Origin: HIMB114 sp052048155 | GTDB taxonomy: Bacteria; Pseudomonadota; Alphaproteobacteria; Pelagibacterales; Pelagibacteraceae | Length of the DNA stretch: 64,000 nt | Assembly: GCF_052048155.1 (NCBI RefSeq) | Contig: NZ_JBNAIK010000002.1 | Span: 112,352 to 176,351 of the forward strand | Direction of reading: 5' to 3' | Part shown: positions 1 through 9,005 of the stretch, piece by piece | Layout: each line of letters begins with the position of its first letter | How positions within the stretch are numbered: the first letter of the stretch is position 1 | The notes under the pieces: model-generated | The model's database searches: none | Seen by the model: only the letters and a program-made list of their open reading frames with translations | What the model was told of the DNA's origin: nothing | Position numbers and translations under genes: made by a program

Positions 1-352
1 CATTTACAGTCATTACTCTCTTCCAATCTTCATAGGTGATTTTCTCAAAATCATCATGAATTCTTAGACCTGCATTATTAATTAAAACCGAAGGAGTTCC
101 TAACTTTTCAGCAGCACTTTTAATTTTATCAATTGTTTTAATATTTTCTAAATCGCCATCAATAAAATCAGATTGAACTCCATATTCCTTAACGATAGCT
201 ACAGTTTTTTTTGCTTCATCAATACTTTTTCCACCTGTATGAATAAGAATATTAAAACCTTGATCAGCTAATTTTTTGGCTGTTGCACGGCCAATTTTTT
301 TAGCACCACCAGTAATAATAACGACTTTGTCTTTGTTAAAATCTTTAGACAA
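1..352 (-). CDS. Short-chain dehydrogenase/reductase (SDR), 3' end cut by the window edge
   Basis: About 117 residues are visible, reading leftwards off the edge. They form the N-terminal half of a Rossmann SDR oxidoreductase: the cofactor motif VVIITGGAKKIGRA lies near the start and the NNAG motif about 75 residues later. No ATG is available between the tctA stop and this sequence, so I take the TTG at 352-350, two bases after the tctA stop; an earlier start overlapping tctA is possible. It follows tctBA in the same direction and is probably the distal gene of the tctCBA operon, perhaps acting on the imported acid. The substrate cannot be told from the visible part. Confidence 0.75.
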   Translation of the reverse strand, partial: MSKDFNKDKVVIITGGAKKIGRATAKKLADQGFNILIHTGGKSIDEAKKTVAIVKEYGVQSDFIDGDLENIKTIDKIKSAAEKLGTPSVLINNAGLRIHDDFEKITYEDWKRVMTVN

Positions 353-353
353 A

Positions 354-1841
354 TTATGACTTTGTTGAAGAGAATTTTTTTCTTATCTGTCCCCAAAAAG
401 GAGTTGATAAGCTCACAAAGGTTAATATGAAAAAGAAAATAAAAACACCGCTATCAAAGAAATTCATAAAATTGTTTTCGTAAATGACCATTGATTGAGT
501 GAAAGTTTCTTCTACCATTTTACCAAGAATTAATCCCATCACGAATGGCGCTGGTGAAAAACCATTTCTTAAAGCGAAATAACCAATAATACCAGATATC
601 AACATAACCCAAACATCAAAGAATGCAGAACTATAAGCGTATGAACCAATTAACGAAAAAACAAATACTGATGGCCATAAAAATCTTTTAGGAACAAATG
701 TAACATAAGAAAAAAACCTTGCTCCAACTAAACCAATTGCTAAAAAACCAATATTTGCAAATAACATAGCGCCAAATATTGCATGAACTAAGTGTGGTGT
801 TTCGGTAATTAAATAAGGACCTGGTCTAAAGCCGTGCATAACAAGAGCAGCTAATATTAGTGCTGTTGTTCCACTGCCTGGGATACCTAGTGCTAGTGTT
901 GGAACCATAGCTCCTCCAGCTGCTGCATTATTCGCAGCTTCTGGTCCTACTATTCCCTCTGCATGACCTGTTCCAAATTTTTCTGGTGTTTTGGACCATC
1001 GCTTTGCTTCATTATAACCCATCATAGCGGCTACCGTTGAACCTTCAGCTGGTAAAATTCCAATGAAAGTTCCAAGACCTGAAGATCTTAAAATTGTACC
1101 TTTTAAAGCTTTCAATTCTGCTATTGTTGGAAGTCTTAAAGCTTTTGCATTCATTCTTTCAACCGCAGCATTTAAAGTTCTTGATTGGTTTAATAATTCT
1201 GACATTGCAAATAAACCAATTAATACAGGCACGAATTTTATTCCTTCAGTTAATTCATCTACGCCAAAATCAAATCTTTCAACGCCTGTTGCCAAATGAA
1301 CACCGATCGTTGAAATTAAAACACCCATAACACCTGCGATTAAATTTCTAATAGATGACTTTCCGCTCATTGCAGCTAACATCGACAACGCAAATAAAGT
1401 TAATCCAAAATATTCGACTGGACCAAATTTTAATGCAATTTCTGCAAGCACCGGTGTTGCCATTAAAAAGATAATAATTGCTATAATACCACCTATCACA
1501 CTTGATATTGCAGCTAAACCCAATGCTCTTCCCGGTTCACCATTTTTTGCCATCTGATAACCGTCTAATGCAGTCGCAACTGCTGGTGGTGCACCCGGAG
1601 CATTAATTAATATCGCTGTGATTGATCCTCCAAAAGTACCGGCACAATATAAAGCAGCCATCATTGAAATTGACGCTACTGGATCAAGACTAATTGTAAA
1701 TGGCATTAATAATGCGATAGCCATTGGTGAGCTTAAACCTGGTAGGGCGCCAACTAAAACACCAATTAAAACGCCACCAAATATAAGTAAAATATTTTTA
1801 AACTCTAATATTAATCCAAACCCTTTTATTACATCTTCCAT
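354..1841 (-). CDS. tctA: Tripartite tricarboxylate transporter, large permease subunit TctA
   Basis: 495 residues, the usual TctA length, highly hydrophobic with about 11-12 membrane segments. Two family signatures are visible: GALPGLSS at residues 31-38, and a second conserved block near residue 300 (GPEAANNAAAGG followed by LGIPGSG). TctA is the ion-coupled channel subunit of TTT systems in the inner membrane and works with TctB and the periplasmic receptor TctC, both encoded just upstream in the order tctC-tctB-tctA. The gap to tctB is 2 bases. Family substrates include citrate, tricarballylate and other di- and tricarboxylates; the exact substrate here is unknown, though the divergent prpD operon suggests a tricarboxylate. 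Confidence 0.93.
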   Translation of the reverse strand: MEDVIKGFGLILEFKNILLIFGGVLIGVLVGALPGLSSPMAIALLMPFTISLDPVASISMMAALYCAGTFGGSITAILINAPGAPPAVATALDGYQMAKNGEPGRALGLAAISSVIGGIIAIIIFLMATPVLAEIALKFGPVEYFGLTLFALSMLAAMSGKSSIRNLIAGVMGVLISTIGVHLATGVERFDFGVDELTEGIKFVPVLIGLFAMSELLNQSRTLNAAVERMNAKALRLPTIAELKALKGTILRSSGLGTFIGILPAEGSTVAAMMGYNEAKRWSKTPEKFGTGHAEGIVGPEAANNAAAGGAMVPTLALGIPGSGTTALILAALVMHGFRPGPYLITETPHLVHAIFGAMLFANIGFLAIGLVGARFFSYVTFVPKRFLWPSVFVFSLIGSYAYSSAFFDVWVMLISGIIGYFALRNGFSPAPFVMGLILGKMVEETFTQSMVIYENNFMNFFDSGVFIFFFILTFVSLSTPFWGQIRKKFSSTKS

Positions 1842-1843
1842 AA

Positions 1844-2368
1844 CTATTTTAAAAATACCTCCAGTAATCCAGGAGCAAAATACAAACCCAGAAGTTGATT
1901 AAACAAGAACCAGACAAAAGCTGGAAATAAAAGTGCATAAATTGCAACAGCAATATAATTTTTTTCACCCCAGACAAGAGGCAAAAGTAAACAGGTTACA
2001 AACATAGTTAATACCGCTCCAAGAAAATCTGTTAAAAAAACAATTGTAAGTAATAAAAAAATTGTAATCCAAGTAATTGGTAAAGTTTTTACATTTCTCT
2101 CTTTATCTATCTTTGCCACTTTTTGTGGAGTAATTTTAAATTCAAATGGAATAATTGCAGTTAAAAAAAGTAGAATAACAACTAAAATTTTTGGAAATAC
2201 ATCGGCATTTATTGTATCCCCTAATACTAATGGTGCTGGAGGAAATTTTCCAGCTTCATAATAAACAAACGCTCCAAATGCAACAAGCACAAGAGCTAAA
2301 TATAAATCTTTTCTGTGAAAAAACTTTGCGCCTGAATTTTCAGGCGCAAAGTTAGATTCTTTTGACAT
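1844..2368 (-). CDS. tctB: Tripartite tricarboxylate transporter, small membrane subunit TctB
   Basis: 174 residues with four predicted membrane helices, as expected for TctB, the small membrane partner of TctA. The hydrophilic N-terminus (about 20 residues) precedes the first helix. Its codons 6-16 form a near-perfect 15-bp inverted repeat followed by a T run on the coding strand, annotated separately, so the protein N-terminus seems to double as an RNA hairpin that may limit transcription beyond tctC. The start ATG at 2368 lies 13 bases after the tctC stop. Sequence conservation in this family is low; the call rests on hydropathy, size and position between tctC and tctA. Confidence 0.88.
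   Translation of the reverse strand: MSKESNFAPENSGAKFFHRKDLYLALVLVAFGAFVYYEAGKFPPAPLVLGDTINADVFPKILVVILLFLTAIIPFEFKITPQKVAKIDKERNVKTLPITWITIFLLLTIVFLTDFLGAVLTMFVTCLLLPLVWGEKNYIAVAIYALLFPAFVWFLFNQLLGLYFAPGLLEVFLK
2322..2353 (-). terminator. Strong stem-loop with U run inside the start of tctB (candidate attenuator after tctC)
   Basis: Bases 2322-2336 and 2339-2353 are perfect reverse complements (15 bp, arm AACTTTGCGCCTGAA), with a GC-rich core. On the minus (transcribed) strand the stem runs into six consecutive T, the layout of an intrinsic terminator. It begins about 15 bases into tctB, so it would be a partial terminator or an RNA stabiliser leaving the tctC message in excess over tctBA. 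It is overlain by tctB codons, so ribosomes translating tctB could melt it. Confidence 0.7.
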
Positions 2369-2381
2369 ATATTAACTTTAA

Positions 2382-3380
2382 TTATTTAGTTAATCCTAGG
2401 CCTTTAAGAGCGGCTGCAGCTTTTTTGTAATTTTCTTTTAGCTGCTTGTCCCAAACTTCAGTACCAGCTGGACTAGTTTTTGGATCAAGACCCGCACCTT
2501 TTAGATAAGTCGCAAAAGTTTCATGCTTCATTGCTTTTACTAAACCTTTTGAAATCTCATCAATAGTCGATTGTGGTGTTCCTTTTAAAACAGCATAACC
2601 TCTTGTAGTTACAACTTTAACTTCATGACCCATTTCGTATGAAGTAGGCACTTTTTTAAAGTCTGACATTTTTTTATCATGTAACAAAATGATTGGCTTA
2701 ATTTTTTTAGCTTCAATCATTGCAACCGCTTCTGAAGGATTCAATAAAGTCGCTTCAATTTTTCCAGATACTAAAGCTTGTAAACTTTGTGCACCTGAAC
2801 CAAATGAAACAGCTTTAAATGGAACTCCAGCTGCTTGAGAGTAAGTGTACATTCCAATATGCTCAGTACCACCTATTGATGCTATACCAGTAACAATTGG
2901 CTTTTTCTTTGCTCTTTTAATGAACTTTTTAATATTGCTTAACTCTTTATTTTTAGCGTTAACAACAATAAAATTTGGCTCTTCCATTGCTCTAGCAACA
3001 CCCACAAGATCACCGATCTTCATGTTTGATTTGCCCCTAGCCATTGTATACAAATGAGACTCTGTAAGAGCCATAATTGTACAACCATCTTTTGGTCTAG
3101 TTAGAGTATAATTTTGAGCTTTTGCACCAGAACCACCTCTTTTTCCAACAACCTGAATGTCGGTATTTAGAGTTCTTCTTGTTCTAATAGACATCATTCT
3201 AGCTGTCGTGTCTGTACCTCCACCATAAGAAGCATGGATAACAACTTGAATTAAACCATTGCATGTTTTTTTAGCATACGTTGGATGCTTTTTTGCAAAT
3301 GATTCTGTAGCTAATGACGAAACTATTAGTGTAGATAATGCAACAAAGCTAAAAAGCTTTTTGAATTTTAAATTGAACAT
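2382..3380 (-). CDS. tctC: Periplasmic tricarboxylate-binding receptor TctC (Bug family)
   Basis: 332 residues with a clear signal peptide: Lys-rich start, hydrophobic core FSFVALSTLIVSSLA, cleavage near residue 29 (SFA). The mature part has the Bug/TctC pattern, with a GGGTDTTAR-like ligand-contact loop near residue 54 and a conserved central region (GTEHIGMYTYSQAAG). It would bind the organic acid in the periplasm and deliver it to TctAB. A strong Shine-Dalgarno-like AAGGGGG sits just before ATG 3380, consistent with high expression. It is divergent from prpD across a 115-bp region that contains a candidate IclR-type operator. Confidence 0.92.
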   Translation of the reverse strand: MFNLKFKKLFSFVALSTLIVSSLATESFAKKHPTYAKKTCNGLIQVVIHASYGGGTDTTARMMSIRTRRTLNTDIQVVGKRGGSGAKAQNYTLTRPKDGCTIMALTESHLYTMARGKSNMKIGDLVGVARAMEEPNFIVVNAKNKELSNIKKFIKRAKKKPIVTGIASIGGTEHIGMYTYSQAAGVPFKAVSFGSGAQSLQALVSGKIEATLLNPSEAVAMIEAKKIKPIILLHDKKMSDFKKVPTSYEMGHEVKVVTTRGYAVLKGTPQSTIDEISKGLVKAMKHETFATYLKGAGLDPKTSPAGTEVWDKQLKENYKKAAAALKGLGLTK

Positions 3381-3415
3381 TTATCCCCCTTTAGTTTTTT
3401 AATTGATCAATTAAA

Positions 3416-3444
3416 TTTACAGAAAATTAACATATGTCTATAAG
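3416..3444 (+). promoter_or_regulatory. Candidate sigma70-type promoter of the prpD operon
   Basis: TTTACA at 3416-3421 and TATAAG at 3439-3444 are separated by 17 bp. The predicted start of transcription is near 3451, which would put the 3465-3481 palindrome just downstream, where a bound repressor could block elongation. In such AT-rich DNA -10-like hexamers are common, so this is only a candidate. Confidence 0.4.
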
Positions 3445-3464
3445 ATATCAATATGCAAAACTTC

Positions 3465-3481
3465 GTTTCACATTATGAAAC
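3465..3481. promoter_or_regulatory. Candidate IclR-type operator, site 1 (tctC/prpD divergent region)
   Basis: GTTTCACATTATGAAAC is a perfect 6-bp inverted repeat with a 5-bp spacer, 14 bases before the prpD start. It matches 15 of 17 positions with the site directly before the iclR gene (28398-28414) and 12 of 17 with a site in the tctC2/ldh2 region. The size and GTTTCA/TGAAAC half-sites resemble operators of some IclR-family regulators. That the IclR protein at 28418 binds it is an inference. Confidence 0.55.
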
Positions 3482-3495
3482 TAAAAACAAAATAA

Positions 3496-5007
3496 ATGAA
3501 AAAATTTAAGATAAATATTCAAAAACCTGGTGAGAAACTAATTAAAAATAATCAATTAGCATATCGCATTGCCACAATGGCATCTGAAGATTGGCGATTA
3601 ACGAATGAAATAATCGAAATGGTTGGTAATAGAATTATAGATAATGCTGGAGTTGCAGTAGCAGCTTTAAATAGAGAGGCTGTTAAAATCGCAAGAGCTC
3701 AAGCTATGCAGTTTGAGAATAAGCATGGAGCTACTCTTTTTGGAATTCAAGATAATAAAAAGTACGACTGTCAGTGGGCGGCTTGGGCAAACGCAGTTGC
3801 TGTTAGAGAACTGGATTTTCATGATAATATTATGGCTAAAGAAACTTGTCATCCAGGAGATTGTATCCCAACAATTTTAGCTGTAGCTCAACAAAAAAAT
3901 TGTAATGGTGAAGATTTAGTAAAAGCAATTGCAACAAGCTACGAAACACAATTAAGATTATCCATGTCAATTGCGTTAAATCCAAATCGAATAGATCATG
4001 TTGGTCACCTGGGTCCTTCAATTACTAGTGGATTAGGTAAACTTCTAAAATTAGATGCTGATACTATCTATCAGGCAATTCAATGGAGTGCACATACATC
4101 AATTTTCACAAGACAAGGAAGAAAAGGTGAGCTTTCAAGTTGGAAAGCTTATGCGCCAGGTCTAGTTGGAAAAAATGCAATCGATGCAATTGATAGAGCA
4201 ATTCGTGGTGACACCTCTCCTAGTCCAGTATGGGAAGGTGATTACGGAATCATTCCAATATTATTAAAAAAAAATAATGATGATTTAGATATTGAGTTAC
4301 CTGTTGGAGATGAACCTAGAAAAGGAATTTTAGGAACATTTACTAAAGAACATTCAGCTGGATACCACGGAAACTCTTTAATCGATATTGCATTTAATAT
4401 GAGAAAAAAAATTAAAGATACTAAAGAGATTAGTAAAATTAATATTCATAGTAAACAATATACCCATATTGTAATGGGCAGTGGAAGTAATGATAAAGAA
4501 AAATATAGCCCTAAAGCAACACGTGAAACATTAGACCATTCAGCTATGTATATATTTGCTGTAGCGCTTGAGGATGGAGAGTGGCACCATGAAAAAAGTT
4601 ACAGCGAAGAAAGAAAAAATAGAAAAGAAACTGTAGAACTTTGGAATAAAATTGAAACTTTTGAAAGTCCTGAATGGAATAAAAAGTATTATGATGAACC
4701 AGATCCTTTAAAAAAAGCTCAAGGTGCAAAAGTTGAAATTATTTTAAAAAATGGTGAAAAAATTGTTGATAGTTTAGAATTTGCAAATGCTCATCCAAGT
4801 GGCAAAACCCCATTTGGAAGACCAGAATATATTAAAAAAACGGAACCTTTGTTTGAAAGCATGGTAAATGAAAAAGAACAAAAAAGATTTTTAGATTTAA
4901 TAAATAATTTGAAAAGTCTTTCTTTTGATGATGTAAAAAAACTTAATGTAATGTGTGATGAAAATAAAATTAATTTTGATAAAAATAATATTAAAGGGAT
5001 TTATTAA
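3496..5007 (+). CDS. prpD: 2-methylcitrate dehydratase PrpD (MmgE/PrpD family)
   Basis: 503 residues, close to classical PrpD (about 480). It aligns by eye with E. coli PrpD over the length: an N-terminal helical domain with AVRELDFHDN, where PrpD has a LDFND-type motif, then the HPGDCIPTILAVA block, and a C-terminal domain with the ETLDHSAMYIFAVAL block. PrpD dehydrates 2-methylcitrate to 2-methyl-cis-aconitate in the cytosol without an Fe-S cluster, and some members accept citrate. It heads an operon prpD-MmgE-yeiH-tauE-tauD, with a TAATG overlap to the next gene. No Shine-Dalgarno is seen between the operator and ATG 3496. A related dehydratase specificity is possible. Confidence 0.82.
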   Translation: MKKFKINIQKPGEKLIKNNQLAYRIATMASEDWRLTNEIIEMVGNRIIDNAGVAVAALNREAVKIARAQAMQFENKHGATLFGIQDNKKYDCQWAAWANAVAVRELDFHDNIMAKETCHPGDCIPTILAVAQQKNCNGEDLVKAIATSYETQLRLSMSIALNPNRIDHVGHLGPSITSGLGKLLKLDADTIYQAIQWSAHTSIFTRQGRKGELSSWKAYAPGLVGKNAIDAIDRAIRGDTSPSPVWEGDYGIIPILLKKNNDDLDIELPVGDEPRKGILGTFTKEHSAGYHGNSLIDIAFNMRKKIKDTKEISKINIHSKQYTHIVMGSGSNDKEKYSPKATRETLDHSAMYIFAVALEDGEWHHEKSYSEERKNRKETVELWNKIETFESPEWNKKYYDEPDPLKKAQGAKVEIILKNGEKIVDSLEFANAHPSGKTPFGRPEYIKKTEPLFESMVNEKEQKRFLDLINNLKSLSFDDVKKLNVMCDENKINFDKNNIKGIY

Positions 5008-6356
5008 TGGATATTCAACAAACGCTCACAAAATATATATCTGAAGCATTATCACACGAATTACCAAAAGAGACTGAATTAAATACAAGGTTTCATCTAT
5101 TAGATACCATGGTTGCTATTCTAACAGGAAGGCTTTTGCCTCCGGGTAAAAAAGGTTTTGAATTTTCTAAAAATCAAGGCGGTCCTAAAGAAGCAACATT
5201 ATTAGGTAATGATATTAAGGTGTCTGCAATTCATGCAGGCTTTGCAAATGGAATGGCAGCGCACGCAAACGAAACTGATGACTCTCATACAAATGGTAGG
5301 TTTCATCCAGGATGTGCAATTGTTCCGGCAACATTAGCAATTGCTGAAAGAGAAAATTTAAGTTCTAAAGAAATTTTAAAAGCAATCGCACTTGGGTATG
5401 ATATTGGCGTTAGAATTACCACAAGCTTAGGTTATGAAACTCCAAAAAAAACAATCTTTGCAACACATAGTTTAGGTCCAATTTTTGGGTGCGCAGCATC
5501 AGCTGGCGCATTGTTAAAGTTAAACCATCAACAATGTAATTATTTATTATCTTATACGATACAACAAGCTTCAGGTTTAGCTTGTTGGAATAGAGATCCT
5601 GATCACATTGAAAAGGCATTTGTATTTTCTGGAATGACAACAAGAAATGCAATTTATTCAGCGCTTCTTGCAAAAGAAAACTTTACATCCGTAACTGATC
5701 CACTTCTGGGAGAAAGAGGCTTTCATGAAGGTTTTGCTCATAATCCTAAACCTGATTTAATAATAAGTGAACTTGGAAAAAAATTTGAGATTGATCATTC
5801 TTCTTTAAAAAAATGGTCGGTAGGATCTCCTATTCAATCCATGATGGATGCAGTTGAATATCTTTTAAAAAATAATGATTTTGATCATAAAGATATCAAA
5901 GAGCTTACAATTGAAATACCATCAGACCGTTTTCATATTGTGAATGACAGAAAAATTCCTTCGATAAGTGCACAACATTTAATTGCTGTGCATTTAATTA
6001 AAAAGACTATGGGATACGAAGAGGCTCATGATGAAAATCTTTTTAATGATCCAGAAGTAGTAGCATTAAGAAAAAAAATTAAATCAGTATCAAGTGATGA
6101 ATTAGCCAAAGCTAGACCTGAAAGACAATCAAAATTAACAATAATACTTAATGATGGTAAAAAGCTTTTTTATCATGCAAGTTCAGTCAGAGGAACACCG
6201 GATAATCCAATGGATAAAAATGACATCACTGCAAAATCTAAAAGATTATTTAAAGTATTTAATAATTCTAAAACTGATGATCTAATTGATTGTATTTTAA
6301 ATAAGGACTTTACGATTAAAGAATTTGTTGAGCTTTCAAACTTAAATATTTCATGA
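5007..6356 (+). CDS. MmgE/PrpD family protein (second paralog), probable dehydratase or decarboxylase
   Basis: 449 residues, the length of MmgE/cis-aconitate-decarboxylase-like members rather than PrpD. The N-terminal all-helical domain carries the HANETDDSHTNGRFHPGCAI region, equivalent to the conserved D-D-H-x-HPG segment; the C-terminal domain is typical MmgE/PrpD. Members of this fold dehydrate or epimerise hydroxy-tricarboxylates or decarboxylate cis-aconitate, so the exact reaction is open. The start overlaps the prpD stop by one base (TAATG), with AAAGGGA as a Shine-Dalgarno in the end of prpD. It is only distantly similar to the 3496 and 26891 paralogs, so it is not a recent duplication. 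Confidence 0.8.
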   Translation: MDIQQTLTKYISEALSHELPKETELNTRFHLLDTMVAILTGRLLPPGKKGFEFSKNQGGPKEATLLGNDIKVSAIHAGFANGMAAHANETDDSHTNGRFHPGCAIVPATLAIAERENLSSKEILKAIALGYDIGVRITTSLGYETPKKTIFATHSLGPIFGCAASAGALLKLNHQQCNYLLSYTIQQASGLACWNRDPDHIEKAFVFSGMTTRNAIYSALLAKENFTSVTDPLLGERGFHEGFAHNPKPDLIISELGKKFEIDHSSLKKWSVGSPIQSMMDAVEYLLKNNDFDHKDIKELTIEIPSDRFHIVNDRKIPSISAQHLIAVHLIKKTMGYEEAHDENLFNDPEVVALRKKIKSVSSDELAKARPERQSKLTIILNDGKKLFYHASSVRGTPDNPMDKNDITAKSKRLFKVFNNSKTDDLIDCILNKDFTIKEFVELSNLNIS

Positions 6357-7363
6357 AAAAAAATTTTTTGATTGCTACTTTTGTCGTAGCGATAGCCGAG
6401 TATATATCTGCACTATTATCTGATTATTCAATTGTGATATCATCTGCAATTGTATGTATCCTTGCGGGGCTTTTGATTAATCATTTTCAAATAAGTAACT
6501 TTGAAAATATTAATAATATTTTAACCAAAAATTTTTTAAAAATTGGAGTTGCTTTAATTGGAATTAAAATCAGTTTTTTTGAGTTTTATAATTACGCAAG
6601 TATTTCTTTTTTTATTATAGTTTTAAATTTTGTTTTAATTTTTATTTTAATTAAAGTTTTAAACTCATTTCTTGACTCAAATAAAGGAATGATAAATTTA
6701 TTAGGAATCGGCTCTGCAGTATGCGGTATTACAGCTATTATGGCAGCAAGCTCGGTCATGAATAATAAAAAAAATGATATTACATGCGCAGTTGCTGTCA
6801 TTACTCTGATTGGAACTTTATCTGTATTTGTTTCTCCATTTTTTGCAAATCTGATTTTTGAACAAGAACAAATCAAAGCGGGCATACTGCTTGGCGCAAC
6901 AATTCATGATACATCTCAAGTAACAGCTGCAGGTACTATTTTTCAAAATATTTATGGTGATGCTCAATCTTTTAATTCAACAATATCAACAAAATTACTT
7001 AGAAATTCTTTTTTAATTATTTTGATACCTTTGCTGACGTTTTATTATTCATCTCAAGAACAAAAAAACAAATTAAAATTTTTTAATCTAATTCCGCCCT
7101 TTATTATTTTTTTTATGCTTTTGGCAGTATTTAGAAGTATAGTTGATGCAACAATTGAAGTCTCAATGTTATCTAATTGGGAAAAAATAGTTAGTTTTGT
7201 TTCAACGGTTTCTAAATATTTGATATTATTTGCATTATTTGGACTTGGGTCTAGTATTTCCATTAATGATTTAAAAGGATTTGGTTTTAAACCTTTCTTG
7301 GTTGGATTTTGTATTAGTGTGGTATTAATTGTTTCTACGACTATTTATTTGAAATTAATTTAG
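6353..7363 (+). CDS. YeiH family membrane protein (putative sulfate/anion exporter family)
   Basis: 336 residues with about ten hydrophobic helices. The conserved core of the YeiH/YadS family is visible: GIGSAVCGITAIMAAS near residue 122 and GATIHDTSQVTAAG near residue 182. The family is annotated as putative sulfate exporters, but functions are poorly established. It overlaps the preceding gene by ATGA and the next by one base, so it is translated within the prpD operon. It could export an anion released by the TauD-type dioxygenase downstream or by another step; that link is inference. Confidence 0.8.
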   Translation: MKKNFLIATFVVAIAEYISALLSDYSIVISSAIVCILAGLLINHFQISNFENINNILTKNFLKIGVALIGIKISFFEFYNYASISFFIIVLNFVLIFILIKVLNSFLDSNKGMINLLGIGSAVCGITAIMAASSVMNNKKNDITCAVAVITLIGTLSVFVSPFFANLIFEQEQIKAGILLGATIHDTSQVTAAGTIFQNIYGDAQSFNSTISTKLLRNSFLIILIPLLTFYYSSQEQKNKLKFFNLIPPFIIFFMLLAVFRSIVDATIEVSMLSNWEKIVSFVSTVSKYLILFALFGLGSSISINDLKGFGFKPFLVGFCISVVLIVSTTIYLKLI

Positions 7364-8115
7364 TGGAATTAATAAATTTATATTTGCCAGACTCTGTATC
7401 CTTGTCTGGAGCTTTAGCGTTAATATTAATTAATTTATTATGCTCATTTATTTCAACTGCACTTAGCTTAGGTGGAGGGCTTTTAATGCTAGTGAGTTTA
7501 TCCTTCATTGTACCTCCGGTAGCTTTGGTTCCTGTGCATGGAATAATTCAACTTGGTTCAAATTTTGCAAGAATATTTGTTTCACTCAAAGATTTAGATA
7601 TAAAAATAATATTACCTTTTATGGGTGGAACGCTAATCGGTTCATTCCTTGGAGCAAATGTTGTGGAAGTCTTATCTCCTGCAATTGGGCAAATTGGAGT
7701 GGGATTATTTATATTATACTCATTGTTTGGGAAGTTTCCAAAGCTTGGAAAAAAATATATTTTTTTTGGTGGAATTGCTTCATCTACCATGTCAGTCATG
7801 TTTGGAGCCTCGGGACCACTTGTTGCAACTTTAATAAAAAATATGAATTTTAACCCTATAAAACATGTTGCAACACATGGATCAATGATGACTTTTCAGC
7901 ATTTATTTAAATCTTTTGCATATTTTTTTATTGGGTTTTCTTTTCAACAATATTTGCCATTAGTTACTGTAATGATTTTAGTTGGTTTTCTTGGAACTTA
8001 TCTTGGAAAATTGGTTCTTATTTCAAAGGGTCAAAGTTATTTTAAAAAAATCTTAAGTATAATTTTATTTTTTGGAGCAATTAGATTGATTTATTTTGGT
8101 TTTCACAACCTCTAA
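7363..8115 (+). CDS. TauE/SafE (TSUP) family membrane permease
   Basis: 250 residues with about eight hydrophobic segments. The N-terminal half contains the TSUP-like stretch LSLGGGLLMLVSLSF and the repeated Gly-rich helix MGGTLIGSFLGANV. TSUP proteins move sulfite, sulfoacetate, other organosulfur anions or organic acids across the inner membrane. The GTG start overlaps the TAG stop of the yeiH-type gene by one base (TAGTG). It is adjacent to both a YeiH homologue and a TauD homologue, an arrangement suggesting handling of a sulfonate or another anion, though no sulfonate ABC importer is present here. Confidence 0.78.
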   Translation: MELINLYLPDSVSLSGALALILINLLCSFISTALSLGGGLLMLVSLSFIVPPVALVPVHGIIQLGSNFARIFVSLKDLDIKIILPFMGGTLIGSFLGANVVEVLSPAIGQIGVGLFILYSLFGKFPKLGKKYIFFGGIASSTMSVMFGASGPLVATLIKNMNFNPIKHVATHGSMMTFQHLFKSFAYFFIGFSFQQYLPLVTVMILVGFLGTYLGKLVLISKGQSYFKKILSIILFFGAIRLIYFGFHNL

Positions 8116-8153
8116 AATTTGACTATAATTTTAAAAATAATTAATATTTGTTT

Positions 8154-9005
8154 ATGGAAATTATCAAAAGTGGTCTAGCTCTTGGTGCTGAAGTCAAAGG
8201 CATGGACTTAAGTAAAGATTTAAGTTCACAAGAAGTTGACCAGATTAACAAAGCGTGGGATGAAAATTTAGTTTTGGTTTTTAAAAATCAAAATTTAACT
8301 GATCCTGATTTAATTAAATTTAGTAAAAATTTCGGTAACTTGGATCACCCAGCGCCAAATCCATTTGGTATAAATTTTTCTCCAGAGCATCCAGAAATTA
8401 ATGTAATTTCTAACGTAAAAAAAGAAGGTAAGCCCACTGGAATTTTAGGAGATGGTGAAGCAACATGGCATTCTGATATGTCTTATCAAGATGTGCCACC
8501 TAAAGCTGGTATTTTATATTCTTTAGAAGTTCCAAAAGATCAAGGAGATACTCATTTTGCAAATATGATCGCAGCTTACGAAGATATGCCAGAAGATTTA
8601 AAAAATAGAATTGAAGGAAAAATTTTAATTCATGACTCTGCACACAACAGTGCTGGACAATTAAGGAAAGGGTATGAAGAAGTTTCTGATCCATCAAAAA
8701 CACCAGGTGCAAAACATCCAATAGTCTTTAATGATCCCAATACTGGAAAAAAATCTCTTTTTATTGGAAGAAGACCTTACGCTTACGTTATTGGATTGGA
8801 ACTAAGTGAAAGTGAAAAATTACTTGATGATATTTGGGCACATGCCACTCAAAAAAAATATACCTGGACACAAAGGTGGAAGCCAAATGAACTGCTAATG
8901 TGGAAAAATCTTTTCGTTCTTCATAAAAGAGATGCTTTTGACCCTAATACTAGAAGGGTAATGCACAGAACCCAAGTTACGGGTGAAATAAAAATTTCAG
9001 CTTAG
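8154..9005 (+). CDS. TauD/TfdA family Fe(II)/2-oxoglutarate-dependent dioxygenase
   Basis: 283 residues from ATG 8154; a TTG six bases upstream would add two residues. The fold signature is complete: the N-terminal GAEVKGMDLS block, the WHSD iron ligands His106 and Asp108, and a distal iron His at 271 (RRVMHRTQ) with Arg beside it for 2-oxoglutarate. Such enzymes hydroxylate taurine, alkyl sulfonates, aryloxy-acids or other carboxylates, often releasing a substituent. It is the last gene of the prpD operon, 38 bases after the TSUP gene, and its stop overlaps the convergent prpF by 4 bases. It could be a peripheral enzyme making a tricarboxylate-pathway substrate accessible; the substrate is unknown. 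Confidence 0.85.
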   Translation: MEIIKSGLALGAEVKGMDLSKDLSSQEVDQINKAWDENLVLVFKNQNLTDPDLIKFSKNFGNLDHPAPNPFGINFSPEHPEINVISNVKKEGKPTGILGDGEATWHSDMSYQDVPPKAGILYSLEVPKDQGDTHFANMIAAYEDMPEDLKNRIEGKILIHDSAHNSAGQLRKGYEEVSDPSKTPGAKHPIVFNDPNTGKKSLFIGRRPYAYVIGLELSESEKLLDDIWAHATQKKYTWTQRWKPNELLMWKNLFVLHKRDAFDPNTRRVMHRTQVTGEIKISA

